Below are positions 1 through 7,109 of a stretch of 64,000 nucleotides of DNA, in pieces (position 1 is the stretch's first letter; each line of letters starts with the position of its first letter). The notes beneath the pieces are model-generated. The model saw only the letters and a program-made list of their open reading frames with translations, did not search any database and was not told the DNA's origin. A program made the position numbers and the translations under genes. Source of the DNA: Siderastrea radians (lineage: Eukaryota > Cnidaria > Anthozoa > Scleractinia > Rhizangiidae); NCBI GenBank assembly GCA_964017195.1, contig OZ024890.1:69369376-69433375 (forward strand), written 5' to 3'.

Positions 1-100
1 AATCAAATAGTCTTTCGGGTAGAAAAGGATTTTTTCACAACAACGTGGGGAATGGGAAAAAAAATTGCAAGCTAAACAGAACCGCGTCGGTTTTCCAATA

Positions 101-140
<40 letters not shown>

Positions 141-541
141 GAGGCGACAAACAAATATTTTTAGCCGGCAGCAAAACACAACACTTACCTCGTGTTAAGC
201 TTTCGCTGTTTTCAAAACATCCATTCGGCGGCTTTTACAGATAAAAATCTCCCACTTTTTTCGCTGGACGGGTACTTGGCGGACTGCTTACCACGCATTC
301 AGAAGGAGGACGAGTGGGACACGGTGGCGTATTTTTTTTTAAAGAAATGATGAAACAGAGGGCCGAGTACCAACGAATGGAACAGATGGAGAAGGAGGCC
401 ATGGAGGCTGTGCGCCGGTGTTTGGGATCTTGAACATTTTTTATTCATGTTGGGTTTTTTTATTGTGAGTCAAGAACCATAACATTTTGTAAGTGAAGTT
501 TTTTATTTTTTAATTAAAAAAAGAGTGGATGTTTTTTACAA
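1..541. repeat. Left terminal inverted repeat of the Polinton
   Basis: This stretch is the reverse complement of 15473-16013, nearly base for base, including a TA microsatellite with a T-run (about 101-140) and the A/T-rich inner edge (about 505-535). Long terminal inverted repeats are a hallmark of Maverick/Polinton elements. The window starts inside the repeat, so the true outer end and any target-site duplication are not visible. A diverged extension of the homology continues inward to about 795. Confidence 0.93.
261..434 (+). pseudogene. Small frameshifted ORF inside the terminal repeat
   Basis: Reading inward, a frame opens near 241 just after a splice-acceptor-like TTTTACAG (233-240). 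It encodes a short acidic/aromatic segment (SLDGYLADC...EWDTVAYFF) up to a run of nine T (332-340). The continuation, a charged helical segment (EMMKQRAEYQRMEQMEKEA) ending in TGA at 432-434, lies in another frame. One extra T would join them. The right repeat holds the same sequence with the same nine-base run on the minus strand (about 15589-15760), so the shift is present in both copies. No family recognised. It could be a spliced or slippage-dependent product, or a relic. Confidence 0.4.
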
Positions 542-648
542 ACGGTGGTCCGTGTTCTTGCCACGCTGGGTGGGGCGCGCCTATTTACCATGGAAAAGTA
601 AAAACTAAAAATGGCTATGTACAAATTGAAAAAATAAAAACTAAAAAA

Positions 649-795
649 TTACAAATGAAAGTCTTCGAGCTCCAGGCGTAATTGATCCATGTTCTCGGGG
701 AGACAGAAAGTGCGATTGAATAAGGCTTGAATTTCGGCTCGGGTGTTGTCGTCCACATCACGGGATCCCACGATAGCGCTGCTTTGATGAAGGTT
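649..795 (-). pseudogene. 3' remnant of the SLOG-like gene duplicated at the left end
   Basis: On the minus strand this encodes the last ~47 residues of the SLOG-like protein found intact at 14655-15347, including the VGSRDV motif, ending in the same HL-stop. The copies differ by about eight synonymous third-position changes and four conservative replacements (V/I, E/D, K/N, I/M), so they diverged while under coding constraint. The fragment is the inner, diverged part of the terminal duplication. It has no start of its own and is abutted by the truncated polymerase. It is read here as the scar of a terminal exchange that copied one end of an element onto the other. Confidence 0.8.
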
Positions 796-796
796 T

Positions 797-1477
797 GGTT
801 CCCTGAGGCGCATGATGGACTTGGGTGATGGACAATTGAAAGGAATCGTCCATTTCAAATTGTTCATTGCTGTTGAGGGCTTGCGCCAAACGGTGGAACA
901 AGGCCTCCACACGGTCCCCGCCTTGCCGCCATTCTCCTGCTCGCAATCCCCAGCCCTGGAAGTTGTTGTGCAGGCGGTTTGAACCGATGGTGAAGTAGAG
1001 GCGATCTTGATCGTGGAGCTCAGGTGTGGTGGTGGTCAACACTTGATTCACCGCGCGACGTAACCCCTCTTGGAGAGCTTGAGTGATGTTTTGCCCTGCA
1101 ATCAAGTTGCCCCTTTGACGTAACTGGGTATTGAAATGACGTTCACGCACTCCCAGACGGTTGCTTAAACGGTCGACATAGGGTTGGAGTTCAAACTCGA
1201 AGGCACCCTCCGTATTGGCATCCAAACCTCCACCAGTTTGTTGAAGGAGATGGGTTTGAAAGGCACGTTGGCGTTCGAAGCGATCCAACGCCTCTTCACA
1301 AATCTCATCACTGTCCGCCATCTCTTCGGTGGGTAACAAACGTTCATCAGGGGAATTCGCTGCCGTCTCTTCTTCTCTCTCAGAGTCCGAGGTGTTCAGG
1401 CCTAGTAACGTCAAGGTCTCTTGAGTGGTCAGGCCACTTGGGCCTGGTTCCTCCTCCTCCTCTTGGTGAGAGGACAT
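797..1477 (-). pseudogene. Protein-primed DNA polymerase B, N-terminal fragment
   Basis: The open frame starts at ATG 1477 and has a short acidic leader, then the segment typical of Polinton/adintovirus PolB N-termini (FTIGSNRL...NFQGWGLRAGEW, ending NEQFEMDDSFQLS). After about 226 residues the match stops at roughly 797-803 and the frame runs into antisense of the duplicated SLOG fragment (stop at 758). The exonuclease and polymerase domains are therefore absent here. Full-length proteins of this family are about 1000 residues or more. A TATA box (TATAAAAA on the minus strand, 1510-1518) sits about 35 bp upstream of the ATG, so the promoter survives. A PolB C-terminus occurs elsewhere (17500-18141) in the opposite orientation and cannot simply be its continuation. 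Confidence 0.75.
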
Positions 1478-1703
1478 GATCAGATGAACCAGCTGGAGGT
1501 CAGTGCTCGTTTTTTATAGAGAAACAAAGGGTCACGTGAAAGGGTAAGGAACCAATGAGAGAAAGGACCCATGGTGCTTTGGGAGGGGAAGGGGTGGGGG
1601 ACCCCCCCCCCCCTCCCCCCTCCCTAGATGACCCACTATGCAATGCGGGGAATGATCCCAGAGACTATAAAACAGATCGACCCTCGAGGTGAGTCATCTC
1701 AAG
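1478..1703. promoter_or_regulatory. Divergent promoter region between PolB fragment and acidic ORF
   Basis: Two TATA boxes face away from each other: 1510-1518 (minus) serving the polymerase fragment and 1666-1672 (plus) about 32 bp before the ATG at 1704. Between them is a purine-rich stretch followed by a C-tract (about 1600-1625). The spacing is that of ordinary RNA polymerase II promoters. Confidence 0.65.
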
Positions 1704-2159
1704 ATGGCCTCTAGTCCTGAGAAGCTGCTCGAAGCATTCGAAGACTTTGAACAAGATTTAGAAGTGGAAGACATCTTGAAGAAAGTGAAGGAGGAGTGTG
1801 TGCTCGACTCAGGTGTCGTGGAGTTTGGAGAAAAGTTAAAGGAGAGAGAAAGACAGAAACAGGCATCCCATACGAACGTATCGCCCAGGGAGTCCTTTGT
1901 TCAGCTCCTTAATGAGGACTCTCGTACTCTGCTTGATTTGGATTCGGGGGCCATGCAAGTCGCGGAACCCCCTGACTTGGACGACCTTTCCTTTTTGCAG
2001 AACATATCGCCTGACGAGTGGGCCGAGGTGCTGAAGGATGTTGAGGATTCTTCTTCCCTTGATTTGGAACCATTGCTGCCCCCTGATGGCATTGTTGATT
2101 TGTTCGAGGACATGTCGCCCGACGAGGGCGTCGATTTCATGTATGATTTAGTGACTTAG
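1704..2159 (+). CDS. Acidic protein, possible transactivator
   Basis: This encodes a 151-residue acidic protein on the plus strand, opposite almost all its neighbours. ATG 1704 is chosen because it has a good Kozak context (AAGATGG) and lies ~32 bp after a TATA box; the upstream in-frame GTG is not a likely animal start. The protein has several short acidic/hydrophobic repeats (DLDDLSFLQNISPDEW, DGIVDLFEDMSPDEG), the second ending close to the C-terminus. Such Asp-Leu-Phe clusters resemble acidic activation domains. No LxCxE motif or enzyme motif is visible. A regulatory role, perhaps early transcription, is inference from composition and its position in the divergent promoter. Confidence 0.6.
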   Translation: MASSPEKLLEAFEDFEQDLEVEDILKKVKEECVLDSGVVEFGEKLKERERQKQASHTNVSPRESFVQLLNEDSRTLLDLDSGAMQVAEPPDLDDLSFLQNISPDEWAEVLKDVEDSSSLDLEPLLPPDGIVDLFEDMSPDEGVDFMYDLVT

Positions 2160-2445
2160 ACTCTGAACATTCGTCTCAGTATTTGGCAGAACATTGAATC
2201 GTTTCCGTATTTGGCAGAACATTCCATCGTGACATTGTGGTAGAACGTTTGGAGACATCAAAGAGACAGGGACATTTTTTTATCAACGTGGATCATTTTG
2301 TCTACATCACAACGGGTTCTCCAGAATCCTGTTTGAGAATCCTGTTTTTTGACACTACATCTTTGTTTGAGACAGTACAAGGAACCAATCAGACATTTTC
2401 ATTTTTTATTGACACAACATGGTATGGGGTTGTCATTAAAGTGTT

Positions 2446-2811
2446 TTACAATTTTAAACGTTTCTTGGCTTGCATGATTTTCTTGACCACCCGTTCCGTC
2501 TTGGTTTTCTTGCCGGGTAATTTATCAATGGCTTGGATCATCTTGGTATCGGCTTTCCATTTATCTTGCAAATTCTTGGCACGGCTGTAATCAATGTCGT
2601 GTTGTTTCGCAATCCGGTCCAAGCGATTTTTACCGGGATCCCCACGTTTGAGACGTTTGGCTAAATGCGTCCCAGGGCCCATGTATTGATAGCCAGGCCA
2701 ATGAAATTCTTTGCCGGTTTTAGCGATCCATTTTTGGACATCCAGGGCCCCTCCGCGTTGACGGCGTTTCCGTTGGGTGCCCCTTCTCCTCCTCCTCCTC
2801 TGGGTGGGCAT
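2446..2811 (-). CDS. Phospholipase A2-like virion protein
   Basis: A 121-residue basic protein. After an Arg-rich leader with a QRGG motif (18-21) it carries a compact PLA2 signature: calcium-loop-like YMGPG (43-47), Asp65, and the catalytic-type HDxxY (71-75), followed by an amphipathic Lys-rich tail. The arrangement matches the short PLA2 domains of parvovirus VP1 and of Polinton/adintovirus/adomavirus minor proteins. In parvoviruses these help membrane escape during entry, and the same role is inferred here. Key residues are present, so it may be active. The QRGG could be a site for the element's own adenain-like protease. ATG 2811 follows an AATAAA (2813-2818) of the upstream gene by only a few bases. 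Confidence 0.75.
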   Translation of the reverse strand: MPTQRRRRRRGTQRKRRQRGGALDVQKWIAKTGKEFHWPGYQYMGPGTHLAKRLKRGDPGKNRLDRIAKQHDIDYSRAKNLQDKWKADTKMIQAIDKLPGKKTKTERVVKKIMQAKKRLKL

Positions 2812-2814
2812 GTT

Positions 2815-3459
2815 TTATTCACTGTCGTAATCCAATCGACGTCGTAACTTTTTGCCTTGGGCCCAATCTTCCCACCCGGGTAAGGGTTTCAATCGTTCCA
2901 CTTCTCGGGCGGGTCCTTTGCCTTTGCCTTTGCCTTTGCCCCAAGGACTCTCGGCTAACTTTTTTTCCAAGGTCTTGCGCCGTTCTCGAATGGCTTCTAA
3001 ACGCGACCGGATATCCCCTCGACTGGTGGAAGGGCTCCCTTTCTTGACAATCTTACTACTGGTGGCTGCTCCTTTGCCTTTCTTGGTGGTTGGGGTAATG
3101 GGTGGTTTGGGCGTCGACGGGCTGCCTTTTATCATGCGCTTCAACCATTGTTCCACGGGGCCGGTCACCAAATCCCCGGCCTCTTCCTCTTCTTCGCCAG
3201 GAGGTGCACCCGGGGCCCCCACTCCCACGCCTCCAGGAAATTGACGAATGCGTTTGGTTAACTTGATTAATTCTTGACTCAGGGGTTTGGTTTGAGCATT
3301 GACCACGGCCGGGGGTAATTGAGGGTTGGCTAACAACACATGTTTTTGAGCGGCGAGCTTGGCGGCTTTGTTCAACAAGGCATTTTCGGTGAGTTCTCCT
3401 TTGTAATATTGAACGAGTTGTTCCAAATCCTTCTGGGGAATCATGTAGACTGCATCCAT
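2815..3459 (-). CDS. Conserved Polinton structural-type protein, unknown function
   Basis: A 214-residue protein starting at ATG 3459. The N-terminal ~75 residues are helical (IPQKDLEQLVQYYKGELTEN...) and recall a segment I associate with cnidarian Polinton ORFs. Then come a Gly/Pro-rich linker, an acidic patch (EEEEEAGDL), Ser/Thr/Pro-rich low complexity and a basic coiled region (RLEAIRERRKTLEKK), a (GK)n tract and an acidic C-terminus. No enzyme motif is visible. The gene overlaps the start-proximal end of the downstream-reading 3441-3680 frame by 19 bp, typical of this compact block. A scaffold or minor virion role is a guess. Confidence 0.6.
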   Translation of the reverse strand: MDAVYMIPQKDLEQLVQYYKGELTENALLNKAAKLAAQKHVLLANPQLPPAVVNAQTKPLSQELIKLTKRIRQFPGGVGVGAPGAPPGEEEEEAGDLVTGPVEQWLKRMIKGSPSTPKPPITPTTKKGKGAATSSKIVKKGSPSTSRGDIRSRLEAIRERRKTLEKKLAESPWGKGKGKGKGPAREVERLKPLPGWEDWAQGKKLRRRLDYDSE

Positions 3460-3680
3460 GGGGGTTGACTACACTCGGAGCAAAGTTCCCCGTCTTCTAT
3501 TTGACGACAGCTCTCACAAAGACGGGCCTTTAAGATGTGCCTGTACTCTCGATACAACAGGTGATATTTATGCTTCCAATAATGACACTCGTCTTTCCAC
3601 CGGTCGGTGGTCCGATTGGCCTCTTGTAACAGGGTGATCCATGTGGCCAGGGTTAACGGGTCGGTCGAGCACATTGACAT
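3441..3680 (-). CDS. Small four-cysteine zinc-ribbon-like protein
   Basis: The first ATG is at 3680 (a second at 3674), giving 79 residues; the longer open frame begins only with GTG. The sequence is helical and rich in Trp/Tyr/His in the middle (WKDECHYWKHKYHLLYREY) and ends with a CxxC-x8-CxxC arrangement (CESC...CSEC), which looks like a small zinc ribbon. It overlaps its neighbours on both sides (28 bp with 3653-3979 and 19 bp with 2815-3459). Function unknown. A nucleic-acid or protein binding role is suggested only by the cysteines. Confidence 0.55.
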   Translation of the reverse strand: MSMCSTDPLTLATWITLLQEANRTTDRWKDECHYWKHKYHLLYREYRHILKARLCESCRQIEDGELCSECSQPPWMQST

Positions 3681-3979
3681 AACACCTCGTGAAGTCCTTG
3701 AAACAAGCCGCGTCCTTTTTGTTGAACCAACCACGCCCGACGTTTTTTGACGGAATGTCGACGACGTCCCAAATCGCGTAGCACCCTTTTATAGGGTTGA
3801 AGTTTAGTCAGCATGGGGGGTGTGACGGGAATCTTGTTTTTTAAAAAGTTCAAGACCAGTTCACTCACGGCATTAATTTGATCGGCATTGGCATGTTGTA
3901 ACAACTCTTGACGTTTGGAACCATTGGCTTCTTGTAACATGGACCGTAAAAACGGTAATTGACGTCGAAGACGTTGCAT
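3653..3979 (-). CDS. Small basic conserved Polinton protein, core-like
   Basis: 108 residues from ATG 3979. It is an all-helical protein with the pattern of a widespread small Polinton ORF: Leu-rich helices (residues ~5-60), a basic segment (LRDLGRRRHSVKKRRAWL) and then a Gln-Gly motif (QQKGRG, 86-91) followed by hydrophobic residues. The equivalent spot in related proteins is VQRGG-F. The protein is probably packaged with the genome or capsid; that is inference from charge and context. The motif is a candidate cleavage site for the adenain-like protease. Confidence 0.6.
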   Translation of the reverse strand: MQRLRRQLPFLRSMLQEANGSKRQELLQHANADQINAVSELVLNFLKNKIPVTPPMLTKLQPYKRVLRDLGRRRHSVKKRRAWLVQQKGRGLFQGLHEVLCQCARPTR

Positions 3980-3982
3980 CGT

Positions 3983-4156
3983 TTATCGGTGACGGCGACG
4001 ATAGCGTTGATTGGCTTTTTGAATCGTGCGTTTTATACGTTTATCCGTTTCCAAGGCCACGGCTTTCCCCAATCCCGTCAGGGCAGGGACCAATAGATTT
4101 AAAAAACCACCGCGTTGACGTCGTCGTCGTCGGCGTCTTCTCTTCAAGGATACCAT
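3983..4156 (-). CDS. Very small Arg-rich core-like protein
   Basis: A 57-residue frame, ATG 4156 to TAA 3983-3985, too short for usual ORF cut-offs. It starts with a run of eight arginines (residues 6-13), then QRGG (14-17), a hydrophobic stretch (FLNLLVPALTGLGKAVA) and a basic tail ending RRRHR. The layout (poly-Arg, QRGG, hydrophobic segment) is shared with several neighbours and recalls adenovirus mu/pX-type precursors. It overlaps the upstream gene's 3' end by 13 bp and is followed by the next gene after only 3 bp, supporting that it is real. Confidence 0.65.
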   Translation of the reverse strand: MVSLKRRRRRRRRQRGGFLNLLVPALTGLGKAVALETDKRIKRTIQKANQRYRRRHR

Positions 4157-4476
4157 GAGTGCGACAAGACACGTTGAAGGGCTTTGTTTTGTTTGATGAG
4201 GTCTTGCGTCTCTTTATAGCCTTGACGGGTATTGCGTTTCAAATCGGACCACCAACCCCCACCTCGTTGTCGTCGGCGGTAATGTTGTACATTATCGGTA
4301 ATGCCTTTTAAGGCTTGCCCGCCTAATTTGCCTAAAGCCAGTCCAAACCCCGGCGCAGGGCCTGAGAGAAACATACTCATGCCATGGGCAATTTTATCCA
4401 CCAAACGGGGTTTGCGACGCATTAAAGCTCCTCCTCGTTGTTTCCTTTTTCTGCGTTGACGTCGAAGACGTTTCAT
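4144..4476 (-). CDS. Arg-rich core-like protein with two QRGG motifs
   Basis: The ATG is at 4476 (the longer frame upstream begins with GTG), giving 110 residues. A basic leader (KRLRRQRRKRK) precedes QRGG at 13-16; a hydrophobic Gly/Pro/Ala-rich central part (FLSGPAPGFGLALGKLGGQAL) is followed by a second RRRQRGGG-WW at 67-75 and a polar C-terminal helix. Two candidate protease sites would release a central peptide. Likely a minor virion or core protein. The 3' end overlaps the next gene by 13 bp and the 5' end overlaps the previous one by 4 bp. Confidence 0.6.
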   Translation of the reverse strand: MKRLRRQRRKRKQRGGALMRRKPRLVDKIAHGMSMFLSGPAPGFGLALGKLGGQALKGITDNVQHYRRRQRGGGWWSDLKRNTRQGYKETQDLIKQNKALQRVLSHSWYP

Positions 4477-4748
4477 TGGATACAGCACTTGTTCGGTTTT
4501 TTGGCATAGCCTTTGTCGATCAACCAACTGTTGTACCCTTTGGTACCCCCTCGTCTTTTATACGCTTGATATTGTTGTTTGTACCCCGATACCATCTTTC
4601 TCCCTTGGGTAGCACTCATTTGCGGTTTTTTCAAGGCTTTGACCAAATCACTTGTGATGTCATACCCCTTTTTCACGTCGACGAGCCAAGGTATGCCTTC
4701 TCCTTGCTGGGTTCTTCTTTTTGTTCGTCTTCTTCTTCGGGGGGCCAT
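4473..4748 (-). CDS. Small basic protein with QQGEG motif
   Basis: 91 residues from ATG 4748. A poly-Arg start (PRRRRRTKRRT) is followed by QQGEG-IPW (14-21), then Lys/Tyr/Gln-rich sequence and a C-terminus with two cysteines. The basic leader and Gly-x-Gly motif place it with the other core-like proteins of this block. Its 5' part overlaps the upstream membrane-protein gene by 76 bp in another frame. Function not established; packaging or capsid maturation is inferred. Confidence 0.6.
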   Translation of the reverse strand: MAPRRRRRTKRRTQQGEGIPWLVDVKKGYDITSDLVKALKKPQMSATQGRKMVSGYKQQYQAYKRRGGTKGYNSWLIDKGYAKKPNKCCIQ

Positions 4749-5353
4749 GGTTCTAAGAGTGTCGGGCTGGGAGGGAGCGGCTTTTTATGGATCCAATAGT
4801 CTTTGGGTTTCAAGGGACGAGGACATCCGTCCACATAGCATAGGGCTTCCACGGGATGGTACACAAAATGACCATGGTACTCTTGCACGCATCGTTTGGG
4901 TAACGGAGGGGTGAAATCCACAATGGTGTCATCCAACGTTTGCATCTTGATTAAAAATCCTTCCAGGTCCTCCAAGGGGACACCTCTCACATAGGTTTTC
5001 AATTCGGTCAAGGCTTTGGCATAGGTGGTAAACGCAAACCGACTCATGGTCACTTTAAATCGGTATTGTTTAAAATCATTCCATCCTTTGACCACGGTGC
5101 CCACCGCCGCCAAACAGGCTACCAACGTGCTGTTGTCCAACAGGGGGCCGGCAATCATGCCCGCGGCCATCAGGAGTAACGCCAGACCATTGAACAAGGC
5201 ATTGATCCACTTGTAATGATTCAACATTTTTCGATAACCCCACCATTGTTGATGGTAAAAGGCATACAAGGAATCCATCCGTTGTAACAATTCCGGTGGG
5301 AAGGGGATGCCAGGACGTCGAGATCCATTCAATAACGACACGACGGTTTTCAT
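4673..5353 (-). CDS. Two-TM membrane protein (SLATT-like)
   Basis: The ATG at 5353 gives 226 residues (the open frame two codons earlier starts with GTG). An N-terminal helix rich in Tyr/Trp (YAFYHQQWWGYRKML) leads into two adjacent hydrophobic segments (about 52-72 and 78-92), then a basic amphipathic helix and an acidic Pro-rich tail. The helix, hairpin of two TMs and following long helix resemble SLATT-type effectors and the conserved membrane ORF of cnidarian Polintons. A membrane-modifying or entry/egress role is inferred. It begins 3 bp after the stop of the glycine-rich gene. I cannot tell true SLATT homology from general similarity. Confidence 0.6.
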   Translation of the reverse strand: MKTVVSLLNGSRRPGIPFPPELLQRMDSLYAFYHQQWWGYRKMLNHYKWINALFNGLALLLMAAGMIAGPLLDNSTLVACLAAVGTVVKGWNDFKQYRFKVTMSRFAFTTYAKALTELKTYVRGVPLEDLEGFLIKMQTLDDTIVDFTPPLPKRCVQEYHGHFVYHPVEALCYVDGCPRPLKPKDYWIHKKPLPPSPTLLEPWPPEEEDEQKEEPSKEKAYLGSST

Positions 5354-5355
5354 CC

Positions 5356-5718
5356 TCACGGCGAGACCCGGGACGACGAGGTTTGTACGCTCGGGGCGCC
5401 TCCTTGTTTATAACTGGTCACAATGCTATTGGTCATGGTGACATTAGCAATTTCCCGTCCTTGGGCCAATTGTTCTTGATCTTGTAACAGCATCCGCAAA
5501 CGTCGTTGTAAAGCGGCTTGACGCAAGGTACGAGGTTGTCTACCAGACCCCCCAGACGATCCGGGAGTACTGGAGGCAGGTGAAGTGGGGAAAAGGCGTC
5601 GGCGTCGGCGTCCCCGTCGTCCACCACCTCCTCCACCGCCTCCTCCTCCACCATCACCACCACCACCACCACCACCGCCAGCACCACCAGCACCACCAGC
5701 ACCTCCGCCACCAGCACC

Positions 5719-5749
<31 letters not shown>

Positions 5750-6258
5750 CCACCACCACCACGTCCACCGCCACGTCCACCGCCACGTCCACCTCTAGTC
5801 CTGGGTCCCCGGCGTCCCCTACCATTGCCACCACCACGTCCACCCCCATTACCCCCAGCCCCCGCGGCTGTTCGAGCACCCGCCGCCCGGGGTACGCTAG
5901 GAGGCGTTGCAGGCGTTCGAGCCCCAGAAGACTCCGGGGTGGTCTGGGGGCTATGGAATGAGGGTGAATGGGATGCTCGACTTCCTACCCCCGCGGGGGA
6001 AGAGGCCTGTGCAGGGGGTACATCAGTCACATCGGGCCAACTCGCGATGACGGCGGCAGGGGGGAGGGATTGCATAAACTCATAGAGGGGATCAGGGGGC
6101 ATTTCCTCCATGGCCGCGTCGAGAAGGCCTTGGTCTCCCGAGATATACAAATCTTGCCAAGCCCTTGGGGACATGACATTGCTGCTGGACGCCCCGACCC
6201 CAGCGGGGGCCACGGTATCGTACGATTGCGGAGGTTGACGGTCCTCGTCCTCGGCCAT
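5356..6258 (-). CDS. Glycine/RGG-rich protein
   Basis: 300 residues from ATG 6258, placed ~38 bp after a TATA box (6296-6304). The N-terminal third is acidic and Ser/Pro-rich, the middle (about 110-220) is a long Arg-Gly then almost pure Gly tract encoded by GGN repeats, followed by RRGRRRRR and a helical Arg/Gln C-terminal part (RTLRQAALQRRLRMLLQDQEQL). RGG/RG tracts commonly bind nucleic acids and drive condensates. The C-terminal helix may be the capsid- or genome-binding part. The Gly tract is a trinucleotide-repeat expansion, so its length probably varies among copies. No homologous family recognised. Confidence 0.55.
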
Positions 6259-6295
6259 GGTTGCTCTTTTTTTCCGGTTCCAAAGGGGATGTCGT

Positions 6296-6304
6296 GCCTT
6301 TATA
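6296..6304 (-). promoter_or_regulatory. TATA box for the glycine-rich gene
   Basis: TATAAAGGC on the minus strand, ~38 bp before ATG 6258 and overlapping the last codons of the ATPase gene (stop at 6300-6302). The placement fits a separate promoter for the genes that follow. Confidence 0.55.
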
Positions 6305-6968
6305 CTCGCTTTTGATAGGTGCGCGTCCATCCTTCGTCTTTTAACAGGTGACTCAACACACGTTGTTGATCGGAGGAGGCCGGGTGTAAATCCAACATCA
6401 AATAGCCATAGGGGCGGGTGGTGGCTTGATGAAACGTCTCCAAGGTGTCTTTCCAAGTGGTCGGAAACGATTGCAGCATGACATTGCGTACCCCTAATTG
6501 ATCCCGGGGATTCTTGAACGCCACAATGTAATGCGCATTGCGGGATATACTTTTGGCATAGCGACCCGCGGGAAACATGTCTTGGCACAAGTAGAGCACC
6601 GTCACTCCTTGATGATGGGAATGTTTGGTGAATAAATCCAACACGCGTTTATCGTGACTCCCTTCATCCATTAAATCATCCAAGACCAGGACCCCCTGTC
6701 CTTGAGGAAACCATTGGACCAACGCGTCATGATCGGGAATCCCTTCGTGAAACACCACCCCATGATCTTGCATGCCTCGAAACCGATCTTGCCACGCGCC
6801 ATAACAATAATGCACCTGCGTCGGGGGACTTTCAAACAACTCGGGGTTGTCTACCAAGAGTTTTTCCGTAAACGCGGTTTTGCCACATCCCGACGGGCCC
6901 ACCACCAAGATAGAGGAGGGCGTATGAAAACGAAACGGTTTCCCCGTTTGCATGATGATACTACCCAT
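6300..6968 (-). CDS. Genome-packaging ATPase (FtsK/HerA, A32-like)
   Basis: 222 residues from ATG 6968. A Walker A motif (GPSGCGKT, 24-31) follows a beta-strand (SILVVG) and a Walker B motif (VLVLDD, 93-98) follows ~60 residues later. A downstream GVTVLYLCQD segment carries the expected sensor-like polar residue at a strand end. Length and motif spacing fit the compact A32/FtsK-like packaging ATPases of Polintons and adintoviruses, which push the genome into the capsid. It lies between the tRNA-like gene and the glycine-rich gene on the same strand. All key residues are present and the frame is intact. Confidence 0.9.
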   Translation of the reverse strand: MGSIIMQTGKPFRFHTPSSILVVGPSGCGKTAFTEKLLVDNPELFESPPTQVHYCYGAWQDRFRGMQDHGVVFHEGIPDHDALVQWFPQGQGVLVLDDLMDEGSHDKRVLDLFTKHSHHQGVTVLYLCQDMFPAGRYAKSISRNAHYIVAFKNPRDQLGVRNVMLQSFPTTWKDTLETFHQATTRPYGYLMLDLHPASSDQQRVLSHLLKDEGWTRTYQKRV

Positions 6969-6995
6969 TTAGAAAAAAAAAGGCACCTTTTTATT

Positions 6996-7081
6996 GGAAT
7001 CGGTGGGACTCGAACCCACGCACGACCCAATCGCTATCCTGGATTAAAGGCCAAAGGCTCTACCAACTGAGCTACGACTCC
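6996..7081 (-). tRNA. tRNA-like gene with long variable arm, anticodon uncertain
   Basis: Read on the minus strand, 86 nt fold as a cloverleaf: a 7-bp acceptor stem (GGAGTCG with CGATTCC, one G-T pair), a D arm (GCTC/GAGC with AGTTGGTA loop), an anticodon stem TTTGG/CCAGG (two wobble pairs) around an 8-nt loop CCTTTAAT, an ~18-nt variable region that can form a small stem (GCGA/TCGT), and a perfect T arm (GTGGG-TTCGAGT-CCCAC). The A and B box promoters look intact. The loop gives ambiguous anticodons: TTA if the first T is T33, otherwise TAA or TTT. The long variable arm suggests class II (Leu/Ser-like), though the D loop looks class I. It sits in the 141-bp gap between ATPase and protease. 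Confidence 0.75.
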
Positions 7082-7109
7082 GACACTGTGTTCCAACAAA
7101 CTTTTTTAT

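Noticed and set aside
5580..6085. Long plus-strand frames rich in His or Pro
   Set aside because: They are antisense of the glycine-rich gene's trinucleotide repeat; low complexity and no start context.
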